DNA from: Bacteroidales bacterium
Lineage (GTDB): Bacteria; Bacteroidota; Bacteroidia; Bacteroidales; Muribaculaceae
Reading direction: 5' to 3'
Assembly (NCBI GenBank): GCA_003150235.1
Contig: QAMW01000029.1
Coordinates: forward strand, 1-64,000
DNA: 64,000 bases
Shown here: one piece after another, positions 25,094-34,609 of the stretch
How positions within the stretch are numbered: position 1 is the stretch's first letter
Layout: every line of letters begins with the position of its first letter
Made by a program: the position numbers and the translations under genes
Notes under the pieces: generated by a model
The model's input: only the letters and a program-made list of their open reading frames with translations
Database searches by the model: none
What the model was told of the DNA's origin: nothing

Positions 25094-25142
25094 TAGAGAT
25101 TGCGCATTTTGCGCCTTGTTCCATGAAATCATTATCCCGGCA

Positions 25143-27827
25143 ATGAGCGACGATATAGACGATATGACATTACCTGAAGAAGAGGAGGCGGCTTCTCTTC
25201 CCGGCGATCCTGCGGAAAAAGGAGGCAGGGTCACGCTTGACACCACCGACGACGTGGTGAGACATCAGTTGCGAGGCATGTACCAAAGCTGGTTTCTCGA
25301 CTACGCGTCGTATGTGATACTTGAACGTGCTGTACCACATATTGATGACGGACTTAAGCCCGTGCAGCGGCGCATACTCCACTCAATGCGTACCCTTGAC
25401 GACGGTCGTTTTAACAAGGTGGCTAATGTGGTTGGTGACACGATGAAGTATCATCCCCACGGTGACGCGTCAATCAAAGACGCGCTCGTGCAGCTGGGTC
25501 AGAAAGAACTTCTTGTGGAGACGCAGGGAAACTGGGGCAACATCCTCACCGGTGCATCGGCGGCGGCAGGGCGATATATAGAGGCGCGTCTGTCACATTT
25601 TGCCCTGGAGGTGCTTTACAGTCCGAAGGTGACCGACTGGACCGTGTCATACGACGGCAGAAATCCGGAGCCTGTCACGCTTCCTGCGAAGTTCCCGCTG
25701 CTGCTCGTCCAGGGAGTCGAGGGTATTGCCGTCGGGTTGTCGTCAAAGATACTGCCCCATAATTTCAACGAGATAATCGATGCTGCAATTGCCTATCTGA
25801 ACGGTGAGGAATTTACGCTCTATCCCGATTTCCCGACAGGAGGATTTCTCGATGTCACCAAGTACAATGACGGTGAACGAGGCGGCTCCGTGAAGATAAG
25901 GGCGAAGATAGAGAAGATTGACAACAAGACTCTCGCCATAACCGAAATCCCCTTTGGCAAGACCACCGGCTCGCTTTCCGACTCGATATTGAAGGCTGCC
26001 GAGAAAGGCAAGATAAAGGTGCGTAAGGTTGAGGATATGACCTCGGAAAATGCGCTGATACTGGTGCATCTCCTGCCCGGAACATCATCGGACAAGGCTA
26101 TCGATGCGCTCTATGCCTTCACCGACTGCGAGCTGAGCGTGTCACCCAACTGTTGCGTGATATCGGAAAAGAAGCCTCATTTTCTCGGTGTGAGCGATGT
26201 GTTGCGCCACAGCGTCGATACCACGCGCGATTTGCTTCGCCGCGAACTGGAGATACAGCGCGGCGAGATACAGGAGTCGCTTCATTTCGCGTCGCTTGAG
26301 CGTATATTCATCGAGGAGCGCATCTATAAGGATAAGGAGTTTGAGCAGGGTGAGTCAATGGACGATGTGCTTGCCCACATCGACCGCCGTCTTGAGCCGT
26401 TCAAGTCGTCGCTTTGGCGCGAGGTGACACGCGACGACCTTCTTAAGCTGATGGAGATTAGGATGAAGCGCATCCTGAAGTTCAACAGCGAGGATGCCGA
26501 CCGCCAGATAGCCAATTACAAGGAGCGCATAGCGGCAATCGATGATAATCTTGCCCATATCGTAAGGTTTACTATCGAGTGGTATACACGGCTTAAGGAG
26601 AAATACGGCGCGCCCTACCAGCGGCGCACCGTGATACGCAGTTTCGACAATATCGCCGCCGCTACTGTCGCCGAGGCAAATGAGAAGCTCTACATAAACC
26701 GCGAGGAAGGCTTTATCGGCACATCGCTCAAAAAAGATGAATATATATGTAACTGCTCCGACATTGACGACATCATCATCTTCTATAAGGATGGCAAATA
26801 CAAGGTGGTGAAGGTGCAGGAAAAGATGTTTGTGGGCAAGAATGTGCTTTATGTAAATGTGTTCAAGCATAAGGATGAGCGCACTATATATAATGTGATA
26901 TACCAGAACGGCAAGGGCGGCATTTATTATATGAAGCGTTTCTCCGTTACCGGGGTGACACGCGACAAGGAATATGACTTGACCCAGGGACTTCCGGGCT
27001 CGAAGGTGATGTGGTTTACCGCCAATCCCAACGGCGAGGCTGAGGTGGTGAAAGTCACCCTTAAACCTAAGTTGCGCCTGAAGACACTTCAGTTTGACGT
27101 GGATTTCGGAGAACTTGGTGTCAAGGGAAAGGGCGCACAGGGAAATATCGTCACGAAAAATGAGGTGCACCGCTTCTCACTCAAGGAGAAAGGCGCGTCG
27201 ACCCTAGGAGGCAGGGAAGTGTGGTTTGACCCCGACATACTGCGTCTTAATTATGAGAAGCGAGGCGTATATCTCGGCGAGTTCCTCGGCAACGACCAGA
27301 TACTTGTCATACTTAAAAGCGGCGAGTATTATATGTCGAGCTTTGCGGCGAGCAATCATTATGAAGACAATATATTGCGCATCGAGAAGTATCGTCCCGG
27401 TCATGTGTGGACCGCGGTGCTTTATGATGCCGACCAGCAGGGTTATCCCTATCTCAAACGCTTTACTTTCGAGCCTACGGCGAAGCGCACAAGCTTTATC
27501 GGCGAGAATGAGAAGTCGCAGCTCATATTACTCAGTGACGAGCCGGGTTGCCGCATAGAGGTCACCTACGGGGGTGACGATGCCTTCCGTGGGTCTGCTG
27601 TGGTGGATGCATCGGAGTTTATCGCGGTCAAGAGCTGCAAGGCAAAAGGTAAGCGTCTTACCACATACACGGTCGACCGCATAGAGGAGATAGAGCCAAA
27701 GGAGGTCGATGTGGTGGATGAACCTGACGACGAGCCAGAGACACCGCAGGATGACACCCCAGTGGAGCCTGAACGCTCCGATGACGAGGTGCGCGATGAG
27801 ATTAACGGTCAACAACGTATATTCTGA
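25143..27827 (+). CDS. parC: DNA topoisomerase IV subunit A
   Basis: Type IIA topoisomerase breakage-reunion subunit (894 aa) that works with ParE to decatenate chromosomes. Motifs are DYASYVILERAVPHIDDGLKPVQRRILHSM, KYHPHGDASIKDALVQL and the catalytic Tyr145 in AAAGRYIEARLSHFA. Further on are GVEGIAVGLSSKILPHNF and a C-terminal beta-propeller-like region (about 560-830). It lacks the gyrase-type GyrA box, which supports topoisomerase IV over gyrase. The start at 25143 gives MSDDIDDM; a frame-open ATG exists nine codons earlier. A strongly acidic tail (VDVVDEPDDEPETPQDD) ends the protein. The stop overlaps the next start (TGATG). Confidence 0.92.
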   Translation: MSDDIDDMTLPEEEEAASLPGDPAEKGGRVTLDTTDDVVRHQLRGMYQSWFLDYASYVILERAVPHIDDGLKPVQRRILHSMRTLDDGRFNKVANVVGDTMKYHPHGDASIKDALVQLGQKELLVETQGNWGNILTGASAAAGRYIEARLSHFALEVLYSPKVTDWTVSYDGRNPEPVTLPAKFPLLLVQGVEGIAVGLSSKILPHNFNEIIDAAIAYLNGEEFTLYPDFPTGGFLDVTKYNDGERGGSVKIRAKIEKIDNKTLAITEIPFGKTTGSLSDSILKAAEKGKIKVRKVEDMTSENALILVHLLPGTSSDKAIDALYAFTDCELSVSPNCCVISEKKPHFLGVSDVLRHSVDTTRDLLRRELEIQRGEIQESLHFASLERIFIEERIYKDKEFEQGESMDDVLAHIDRRLEPFKSSLWREVTRDDLLKLMEIRMKRILKFNSEDADRQIANYKERIAAIDDNLAHIVRFTIEWYTRLKEKYGAPYQRRTVIRSFDNIAAATVAEANEKLYINREEGFIGTSLKKDEYICNCSDIDDIIIFYKDGKYKVVKVQEKMFVGKNVLYVNVFKHKDERTIYNVIYQNGKGGIYYMKRFSVTGVTRDKEYDLTQGLPGSKVMWFTANPNGEAEVVKVTLKPKLRLKTLQFDVDFGELGVKGKGAQGNIVTKNEVHRFSLKEKGASTLGGREVWFDPDILRLNYEKRGVYLGEFLGNDQILVILKSGEYYMSSFAASNHYEDNILRIEKYRPGHVWTAVLYDADQQGYPYLKRFTFEPTAKRTSFIGENEKSQLILLSDEPGCRIEVTYGGDDAFRGSAVVDASEFIAVKSCKAKGKRLTTYTVDRIEEIEPKEVDVVDEPDDEPETPQDDTPVEPERSDDEVRDEINGQQRIF

Positions 27828-28690
27828 TGAGGTCGCTTTTGTCTCGCCTGTCACTCCTTCTCGGAGTCATGTCGCTGCCGCTGCTTGCCGCCGCGGGCGA
27901 CTCTATCGAAGTCAAACCGCTGCGCCCGGTCTTGTCGGCGTATATGATTGATGGCGGGGGTGCACGTCTGGTAAATACCTATCTTACCCCGTTGAAATAC
28001 TCCGGCTGGGCTACGGCGTTCAACTACGAGCGTATGCAGGCGATGAAGTTTTCCCCCGACCGTTGGGTGATGCAGCTTCGCGCCGGAGTGACGCTTAACC
28101 GCACACAGAATCCGGCACGTAATGCTACGATGTGGCGTCTTACCGGTGAATTTTCGTGGGGAATGATGCATCGCTGGCGTCTTCCCTACGGCATAACTCT
28201 TGCTGCGGGGGGTAGCACTGGTCTCGACCTGGGATGCCTCTATAGCACACGCAACGGTAACAATCCCGTGGCGGTCGAGGCGGCATGGACCGTGAATCTT
28301 ACTGGATATGCCGCGTGGAACTGCCGTATCGGTCGCCTTCCTGTCACGCTTCGCTATCAGCCGGTGTTGCCTGTCGCGGGAGTGTTTTTCTCGCCTGAGT
28401 ATGGCGAACTGTTTTATGAGATTTCGCTCGGCGACGATGACGGGCTTGCCCATGCCGCGTGGTGGGGCAACTATTTCCGTATGGAAAATCTTGTCACCGC
28501 CGACCTGCATTTCGGCGCAACATCGCTCCGCGTAGGCTTCCGCAGCAATATTATCTCTACCAAAGTCAACAATATCACCACGCGTGTCATAAACTCCTCC
28601 GCAGTCATCGGTATCGCGGGCGAGTGGCTGAGTTTGCGCCCCGGCAAGGGGTTAGACCCGGTGGCACGTATAATCTCAGCACTGTATTGA
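27827..28690 (+). CDS. DUF3316 family exported protein
   Basis: A 287-aa protein of a Bacteroidota-specific family, matching DUF3316 in layout. It has a signal peptide (LSRLSLLLGVMSLPLLAAAG) and then SIEVKPLRPVLSAYMIDGGGARLVNTYLTPLKYSGW, WRLTGEFSWGMMHRW and the end NNITTRVINSSAVIGIAGEWLSL. Alternating hydrophobic strands suggest a small outer-membrane beta barrel. The function is unknown. Its ATG overlaps the topoisomerase stop codon, so it is translationally coupled to parC, and an S41 protease gene follows 4 bp later. Confidence 0.85.
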   Translation: MRSLLSRLSLLLGVMSLPLLAAAGDSIEVKPLRPVLSAYMIDGGGARLVNTYLTPLKYSGWATAFNYERMQAMKFSPDRWVMQLRAGVTLNRTQNPARNATMWRLTGEFSWGMMHRWRLPYGITLAAGGSTGLDLGCLYSTRNGNNPVAVEAAWTVNLTGYAAWNCRIGRLPVTLRYQPVLPVAGVFFSPEYGELFYEISLGDDDGLAHAAWWGNYFRMENLVTADLHFGATSLRVGFRSNIISTKVNNITTRVINSSAVIGIAGEWLSLRPGKGLDPVARIISALY

Positions 28691-28694
28691 TGTC

Positions 28695-29714
28695 ATGAAA
28701 CGTCTGTATGTCATATTGCCGCTGTTGCTTGCTCTGCTTCTGCCGGCATGTCACAAGATAGAGGAGTGGGATGATAATCCGCGCGGCAATTTCGAGGCGC
28801 TGTGGACTATCATGGATGAGCACTACTGCTTCTTTGCCGAGAAAGATGTGGACTGGAACGAAGTACACGACCGTTATTCGGCGAAGATAAGCGATGAGAT
28901 GACGGCGAAGGAACTTTTTTTCGTGTGTGCCGACATGCTCAACGAACTACGCGACGGGCACACCAACCTCTCGTCATCGTTCACCACCTCCTATTACCGT
29001 GCGTGGTGGAGTGACTATCCCGACAATTACAGCAGTCGCCTTGTCGAGCAGTACTATCTGAATTTCAATTATCTTTCCACCGGTGGAATCGATTACGGTA
29101 TTCTGCCGCAGAATATAGGATATATACGTTACGATTCATTCAGCTCGCCGATAGGAGAGAGCAACCTCGACCAGATACTGATATATCTTAACACCTGTAC
29201 CGGACTCGTGATTGACATCCGCAATAACGGTGGCGGCAGCATGACTAACGTGGAGAAACTCGTGAGCCGCTTTATCACGGAGCGAACACTTGCGGGATAT
29301 ATCTCCCATAAAACCGGTCCTGGTCACAATGATTTCTCCGAACCGCGCGCCTATTATTACGACCCGGCGCAGAAAGGGCGTATAATGTGGGGCAAACCGG
29401 TTGTGGTGCTTGCCGGACGCGGCACATTTAGCGCGGCTAATAATTTTGTGTCTATAATGCAGTATATCCCGTTGTGTCACATAGTTGGTGCAACCACCGG
29501 AGGGGGCAGCGGAATGCCGTTTAATTCGGAGTTGCCAAACGGGTGGGGTGTACGTTTTTCGGCTTGCCCCGTGCTTGACGCCAAAGGATTGCCCACGGAA
29601 GCCGGTATAGACCCGTCGCCAGGATGCGCCGTCGGCTTCGACCCCCATGCCGCCGTCAACGGCATCGACACCGTGCTCGACTTCGCCATCACCCTCCTCA
29701 CCTCCGGAAGTTAA
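28695..29714 (+). CDS. S41 family peptidase lipoprotein
   Basis: A 339-aa C-terminal-processing-type serine protease. The signal peptide has a lipobox (LLLPAC, cysteine near residue 19). The tricorn/CtpA core has IGYIRYDSFSS, GLVIDIRNNGGGSMTN, the catalytic serine in VVLAGRGTFSAANNF, and GATTGGGSGMPFNSELPNGWGVRFS. An N-terminal helical cap (about 30-90, FEALWTIMDEHYCFF) is typical of the Bacteroidota form. No PDZ domain is evident, and the protein is short. It forms a tight run with parC and the DUF3316 gene. The substrate is unknown. Confidence 0.9.
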   Translation: MKRLYVILPLLLALLLPACHKIEEWDDNPRGNFEALWTIMDEHYCFFAEKDVDWNEVHDRYSAKISDEMTAKELFFVCADMLNELRDGHTNLSSSFTTSYYRAWWSDYPDNYSSRLVEQYYLNFNYLSTGGIDYGILPQNIGYIRYDSFSSPIGESNLDQILIYLNTCTGLVIDIRNNGGGSMTNVEKLVSRFITERTLAGYISHKTGPGHNDFSEPRAYYYDPAQKGRIMWGKPVVVLAGRGTFSAANNFVSIMQYIPLCHIVGATTGGGSGMPFNSELPNGWGVRFSACPVLDAKGLPTEAGIDPSPGCAVGFDPHAAVNGIDTVLDFAITLLTSGS

Positions 29715-29716
29715 TC

Positions 29717-29986
29717 TTATTTGCCGTGCCCGGGTGGGATAAAGAGCGGGATAGTTATCAATATAGTAAGAAGAATCAACAGTCTGACAGCCGAGCGAAA
29801 TTGTCGCTTGGCTTCGTCGGTTGCGCCGGCGCGCCTAAGCATGGTGCCTTTCCATATGACCAGCACAATTGCAGTCCCGTCTACTGCCGCTAATACCCAC
29901 CAAGGCAGAATCCCGGTGAAAAGATAAAGATAAAGCAACACAATCAGCGCAAGTCCTATCCATCTGAAAACCTCATCCTTCATCAT
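29717..29986 (-). CDS. Small two-helix membrane protein
   Basis: An 89-aa hydrophobic protein with three hydrophobic stretches: WIGLALIVLLYLYLF, WVLAAVDGTAIVLVIW and LLILLTILITIPLFI. A charged loop (RRAGATDEAKRQFRSA) lies between the second and third. No family is recognised. Start at the first of two adjacent ATGs; a longer frame to 30010 is less likely because it adds a charged N terminus. It converges with the S41 gene with only 2 bp between the stops. Confidence 0.6.
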   Translation of the reverse strand: MMKDEVFRWIGLALIVLLYLYLFTGILPWWVLAAVDGTAIVLVIWKGTMLRRAGATDEAKRQFRSAVRLLILLTILITIPLFIPPGHGK

Positions 29987-30166
29987 CAACTTTTCCCTAA
30001 AAACACACAAATCTCCGCATTAGTTTTTATCATGCCCTGTAAAAATTTTGCACCGAATCGGCATCGAGGAGGTAATACTGGCGGCCTTCCAGCCGCCCCT
30101 ACAGCTACGCGCGATTCCCCGATCTCTAATCTATAACTTGGCATTAGCTTGATAATCAGCGTAGCT

Positions 30167-30486
30167 GTAGGGGGAGTGGAAGCTCGCCCGCATTCTGGTA
30201 AGGATTTTGCCCTAAAAGGGCAAGATGGGGGTAACCGCGGGCAGCGCCGAAGGTGCGCCCGTGGATAGCGATGCCCCCACAATAACGCAACCCTGAAACG
30301 GGTTGCATAAGCATATGCTAATCAGATGGCTATTCAACCCACTCTCCGGGGTTGAGTCAACAGGAGATGCACTTGCGCCACGGGTATGCCTCCGGCATTA
30401 CCCGCGGATAACAGGATGAATCCCCCCTTTCGGGGATTTATATCTCCGGCACTAAAGTTAGTGACATTGAGTGGAAGCTCGCCCGC
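30167..30486. repeat. Dispersed intergenic repeat, type A, copy 2
   Basis: Matches 316-626 block for block in the same orientation (GGATTTTGCCCTAAAAGGGC, CAACCCTGAAACGGGTTGCA, CACGGGTATGCCTCCGGCAT, TTAGTGACATTGAGTGGAAG). GTGGAAGCTCGCCCGC occurs at both ends of this copy, so it may be bounded by a short direct repeat. Upstream (30030-30160) is non-coding. Confidence 0.8.
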
Positions 30487-30500
30487 TCCCCGTAAGCAAT

Positions 30501-30535
30501 AAAAAGATGGTGTATCAAAATTATGATACACCATC
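30501..30535 (-). terminator. Terminator of the CE8-PL1 gene
   Basis: GATGGTGTATCA pairs exactly with TGATACACCATC over a 6-nt loop. On the minus strand it is followed by a T run (complement of AAAAA). It lies 24 bp beyond the stop codon. Confidence 0.88.
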
Positions 30536-30558
30536 ATGATAGATTGAATAATAGGGGA

Positions 30559-33500
30559 TTAGCGGATGATTTTCAGTACGCGCGGGGTGATTGAGTCGCC
30601 GTGGAGGTTGACGAGCAGAATACCTGCGGGACAGCCGTCAAGCGATATCGCTGTCTGAGTGGCAGTGACAGTGCGTACAATCCTTCCGTCGGCGGAGTAC
30701 ACAGTCACGGTAGCACCGACAGCCTCTTCGGGGACGGTGAGGGTTGATGATGCCGCGTCATACTTCATGTCGCCTATTGAGGTAATCACTTGGCATATCC
30801 CTGCAGGGGTCTTGTTGATATCCTCGCCCATAAGGGAGGCGAGATATACCTCCAGTGCGGTATAGCCCTTTTCAGTAAGCTCGTTGTTGTCGGCAACGTC
30901 AGGATTATATCCGTTGGCTTTCTCCCATTCGTCGGGCATTCCGTCGCCATCAGTATCGGCAGGCACAGTGTAATCGGTCGAGTATGCGAAAAATCCTTCG
31001 GCGTCATTCTCCGTATCTATGATACCGGAAGTCACGCCCATGGCTTTCCCTCCGTAGGTAACGGTGCCGAGACGTGCGTCTTCCGCCACACGCTTCTCTA
31101 CTTTGTCGCGGTTGATACATCCAGCCTTTGCCACAACCGAGGTGTATGCGGCATCGGCTGTCTGGATATTTTCAAGCATATACTGTGATGGAACATATTT
31201 GCCTACTGCTCCTGCCACAGAATATTTGTAATAAGGATTTTCCGGCACGATGCGGCTGTCGACACGGATGTCATCCTTCTTGTAGCCCTCAGCCTGCATG
31301 GCGCTCCAGTTGTCGGTGGTCGCCGATTCTATGCCATGAGCCACATTGCCGTTGACATACCATTTTGCGGGACCCCACGATTTTGCACCGTCGCGGGCGT
31401 AGCTGGAGTTGACAAACACTACCTGCGACGGATTGGATGCGGCTCCCGGACGGTAGTAGTTGTTCATGAAATTGCACTCGTGAGCCGAGTTCTTGCCATT
31501 GTATGACGAAATGGCTGCCGTGTTCTCGCCGCCGTAGCAGTTACCGCTCTTGCCATAATTGTAGTTGACATTGTTTGCATACTCGATGAATACCACATAA
31601 TCCTCGCCACGAGCACCGTTGAAGCGGCATGAACGCGACTGGTTGTGGGCAAGGAGGTTGTGATGGTATGTGGCGGGCGAGCCTCCCCACTGGCATCCGT
31701 AGCCTCTCACTCCCTTGGAATGTCCGGCATTGTAAAGCCCTTCATGTACCATGCAGTATTGCACCGTTAGGAAATGGCAGTCGGCTGTATTCATGTTTTC
31801 TTCTACCGACCATCCGAAAGAACAGTGGTCAAAGATGAAATTAGAGCAGTTTTCAGCTCCGCAGGCATTTTCGGCAAGAATATCGCCGGCGATGTTTTTC
31901 TGTCCGATACGGAAGCGCACGTTTCTCACGATAAAGTTCTGCGACCCTCCAAAATTCACCTTGTTGCGGGTGATTACGATGCCTTCACCCGGCGCGGTCT
32001 GTCCGGCGAGAGTCCAGTCAGCGCGGTTGACACGCAACTCGCTTGACAGTGCAATGTCGCCGCTCACTTCAAATACTATGGTAATGGGTTCGCCCTTATG
32101 CTGGTTAAACGCCCAACGGAGAGTACCTTCCGAGCCGTCGTCGCTCAATGAAGTCACTTTCACCACTTTTCCTCCACGACCGCCGGTGGCATATTTTCCA
32201 AATCCTTCAGCTGTCGGGAATGCAAGCACACGTGATGCCTCGCGAGCCTCTACCGCGCGTGATGTAACGCCATAGCGCGAGATGGTGCTTACGGTGTAGG
32301 TCGCGTCATCGGTTGCGGTATAAGAGGGTGTATCGGTGATTGCTACAAGCTCGCCGTCGCGATACACGATGTAGCCTGCCGCCATCTCATCGCTTTCCCA
32401 TGTAAATCCCTTGCGAGTGACGGTAAAGTTCATGGGTGCCGTGGCGCTGTTCAGGATGCGGTTGAAGTCAAAAGGTACATCGGAAAAACGGTCAAACATA
32501 AATGCGGCGTTCATGTAAGCCTCAATCTCGGCGGCTGTCGCCTGACGGGAGAATGAGGCTCGGGCGGAGATATCCACCGGTTTGCCGTCGGTGTCAAGGC
32601 TGTTGTATTCGTAGAATGATGCGGTACGTTCGTTGCCGTTCCATGCGTTCCATCCGGCTGCGGAGATATGGTTGCCGAGTGTACAGTTGATATACATGCT
32701 TCCGCAGTTTTCATCCCAGGGACGACCGAGAGCATAACTTCCGGCAGCGACACCATCTTCCGAGGTAATGCTGCAGTTGTTGAAAAACAGTCCGGGATAG
32801 AAGCTCTCCGCACTGAGTTCGGGGAACAGCACACGTGTCATCGGCATTCCGCTTTTAGACGGTGCCGTGATATAACCGCCGCCTTTCACGCAGCGAATCT
32901 CACAATTCTCAAACCATTCAAGTCCGCCGTCGTATATAAAGTCGACAGCACCCTCGATAAGACAGTCGATGAAGTAGCCTCGCGAACCCACATTTGCCTT
33001 ATATGTGTCCTGGTAGCCGCTTAACACACAATTCTTGAATATGTGGGCATCGCCTGCGGTGTAAAGTGCCTCTGCCTGACCGACATTTCCGCTGGTGTTG
33101 CGGATGGTGAGGTTTTCGGCATAGAACCGCGGTACATACACGTTGAGTGCCGCGCAGTCGTTGAATGTGTTGCCGGGGTTTGCGTTACCGCGTGACACTG
33201 ATGAAGTAAGTATCGTGGTCGCGGGGTCGGAACCGATAAGACTGATAAACTTATTGTGATTATCCTTTGTGCCCGCATAGATATTTTCCTCATATATACC
33301 GGGCTCAATATAGATTATGCCTCGGTAGCCATCGGGCACGGCATCGATTGCCGCCTGTACTGACGTATAATCTGCTGCACCATCGGGAGATACTCTAAGA
33401 AGCATCAGCGGTGCATCGGCATCGGGCGCGTTATCCTTGCCCCCTGTCTCAAAATTACTTAGGTCAGAGAGCTTGCCGACATCGCCCACAGGGTTTTCAC

Positions 33501-34443
33501 GTGCGAAGTCGGACTGCTCTTTAGTGACTTCGTTGCCGAAAATCCGCACTTTGTGTACACGCGGAGCCTGTCGCATAGCCATAGGGTCTATAGCCTGTGT
33601 AAACGCAGTGCCGCCGTTGCCGTCGCCCTGCACGGGATTATCCATGTCTTCGCCGTCCCATACGCGCCAGCGGAGCGACACATCGGAGGCATCGATTACA
33701 TTTTCCATGAAATATCCCTGGTCGCTGAACACTGTCCAGCCCTGCTTTTGACGCTCGGAGCCCATCCATACGAGCGGCTTCCACTCGCCATCGCCTATTT
33801 TGATGTCACATTTTATGCCGCGGCCCCATGAGGTCGACGACCATGACCATTGGACACGTTCGACATAGGGGATATGGTCTATCTCCATCCATCCGTGAAG
33901 TGATGTCGGCGTTCCTTCGATTTCTGTTGCCGCGTCACGGCACATCTGCACGAATCCCGCCTCGCCGTATATAGGCTTTCCTGTCGTGGCATCGTAGCGG
34001 ATATTGTCTTCAAGGTAAGTCTTGTGTCCCTCCTGTTTCCAGTCATTGAAATTAGTGGCTTTCTCTCCGAGATAATACTGGCGGGAGAAGGCGGCTGTGG
34101 CTCCGGCATATCCGCCGTAGGATGTCTTGTTGGCAAACATGCAGTTGTGGAACAACACCGGATAGGTCACGTCACCTGTTCCGTTCACCGGCACGTCAAG
34201 CACTGCATTCACATAGCCGCCCGAAGAGAAATCGGGGCAGTCGCGACCTGTCTCTGCTGTCCATGTCGAGGGCCAGCGGGTGTCACTGAAATTGATGTCG
34301 ATGATTTTTGTAGCTTTCGACTCATCGCTCCACTGCTCGACCACTGACGGCGGGTCAAGTTCTCCCTGGGTTGCCGCGAAGAGTGTCGAGGTAGCCGTGG
34401 TCATGGCGAAAAGGGCGCCAAATAATCCAAGGGTCAGTCTCAT
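30559..34443 (-). CDS. Pectin methylesterase (CE8) - pectate lyase (PL1) fusion
   Basis: A 1294-aa exported enzyme that would remove methyl esters from homogalacturonan and then cleave the freed chain. A signal peptide ends near TLFAAT. Residues about 45-300 form a beta-rich domain of unknown role. The CE8 beta-helix (about 345-640) has GQAEALY, the catalytic pair Asp479 in GYQDTY and Asp501 in VDFIYDGG, and Arg574 in LGRPW. A short fibronectin-like linker (about 660-730) follows. The PL1-like parallel beta-helix (about 738-1150) has AEGFGKYATGGRGG, DGSEGTLRWAF, WTLAGQTAPG and NFIFDHCSFGWSVEEN. The C terminus (VTVYSADGRIVRTV...) looks like a type IX sorting tail. Start at 34443 for the signal peptide. 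It lies downstream of GH53-GH2 on the same strand. Confidence 0.92.
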   Translation of the reverse strand: MRLTLGLFGALFAMTTATSTLFAATQGELDPPSVVEQWSDESKATKIIDINFSDTRWPSTWTAETGRDCPDFSSGGYVNAVLDVPVNGTGDVTYPVLFHNCMFANKTSYGGYAGATAAFSRQYYLGEKATNFNDWKQEGHKTYLEDNIRYDATTGKPIYGEAGFVQMCRDAATEIEGTPTSLHGWMEIDHIPYVERVQWSWSSTSWGRGIKCDIKIGDGEWKPLVWMGSERQKQGWTVFSDQGYFMENVIDASDVSLRWRVWDGEDMDNPVQGDGNGGTAFTQAIDPMAMRQAPRVHKVRIFGNEVTKEQSDFARENPVGDVGKLSDLSNFETGGKDNAPDADAPLMLLRVSPDGAADYTSVQAAIDAVPDGYRGIIYIEPGIYEENIYAGTKDNHNKFISLIGSDPATTILTSSVSRGNANPGNTFNDCAALNVYVPRFYAENLTIRNTSGNVGQAEALYTAGDAHIFKNCVLSGYQDTYKANVGSRGYFIDCLIEGAVDFIYDGGLEWFENCEIRCVKGGGYITAPSKSGMPMTRVLFPELSAESFYPGLFFNNCSITSEDGVAAGSYALGRPWDENCGSMYINCTLGNHISAAGWNAWNGNERTASFYEYNSLDTDGKPVDISARASFSRQATAAEIEAYMNAAFMFDRFSDVPFDFNRILNSATAPMNFTVTRKGFTWESDEMAAGYIVYRDGELVAITDTPSYTATDDATYTVSTISRYGVTSRAVEAREASRVLAFPTAEGFGKYATGGRGGKVVKVTSLSDDGSEGTLRWAFNQHKGEPITIVFEVSGDIALSSELRVNRADWTLAGQTAPGEGIVITRNKVNFGGSQNFIVRNVRFRIGQKNIAGDILAENACGAENCSNFIFDHCSFGWSVEENMNTADCHFLTVQYCMVHEGLYNAGHSKGVRGYGCQWGGSPATYHHNLLAHNQSRSCRFNGARGEDYVVFIEYANNVNYNYGKSGNCYGGENTAAISSYNGKNSAHECNFMNNYYRPGAASNPSQVVFVNSSYARDGAKSWGPAKWYVNGNVAHGIESATTDNWSAMQAEGYKKDDIRVDSRIVPENPYYKYSVAGAVGKYVPSQYMLENIQTADAAYTSVVAKAGCINRDKVEKRVAEDARLGTVTYGGKAMGVTSGIIDTENDAEGFFAYSTDYTVPADTDGDGMPDEWEKANGYNPDVADNNELTEKGYTALEVYLASLMGEDINKTPAGICQVITSIGDMKYDAASSTLTVPEEAVGATVTVYSADGRIVRTVTATQTAISLDGCPAGILLVNLHGDSITPRVLKIIR

Positions 34444-34506
34444 GATAATGTTTTTTAATGGTATGTGATTATTAATTGGTATATATACATGATTATAAGA
34501 TAGCCT

Positions 34507-34514
34507 CAAAGATA
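34507..34514 (-). promoter_or_regulatory. -7 element of the CE8-PL1 gene
   Basis: TATCTTTG on the minus strand, 63 bp before the start. No good -33 is seen. It suggests separate transcription from GH2. Confidence 0.5.
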
Positions 34515-34550
34515 GTGATTTTTTGTGAAACAGCCACTTAATTATATGAT

Positions 34551-34585
34551 TAACCGCCGATATGAGCGTGTCATACCGGCGGTTA
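34551..34585 (-). terminator. Hairpin after the GH2 gene
   Basis: TAACCGCCG pairs with CGGCGGTTA, 25 bp beyond the GH2 stop codon. It is a plausible terminator, though its minus-strand T-run is weak. Confidence 0.55.
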
Positions 34586-34609
34586 TATTTATTTCTTGTG
34601 AAAATGTGA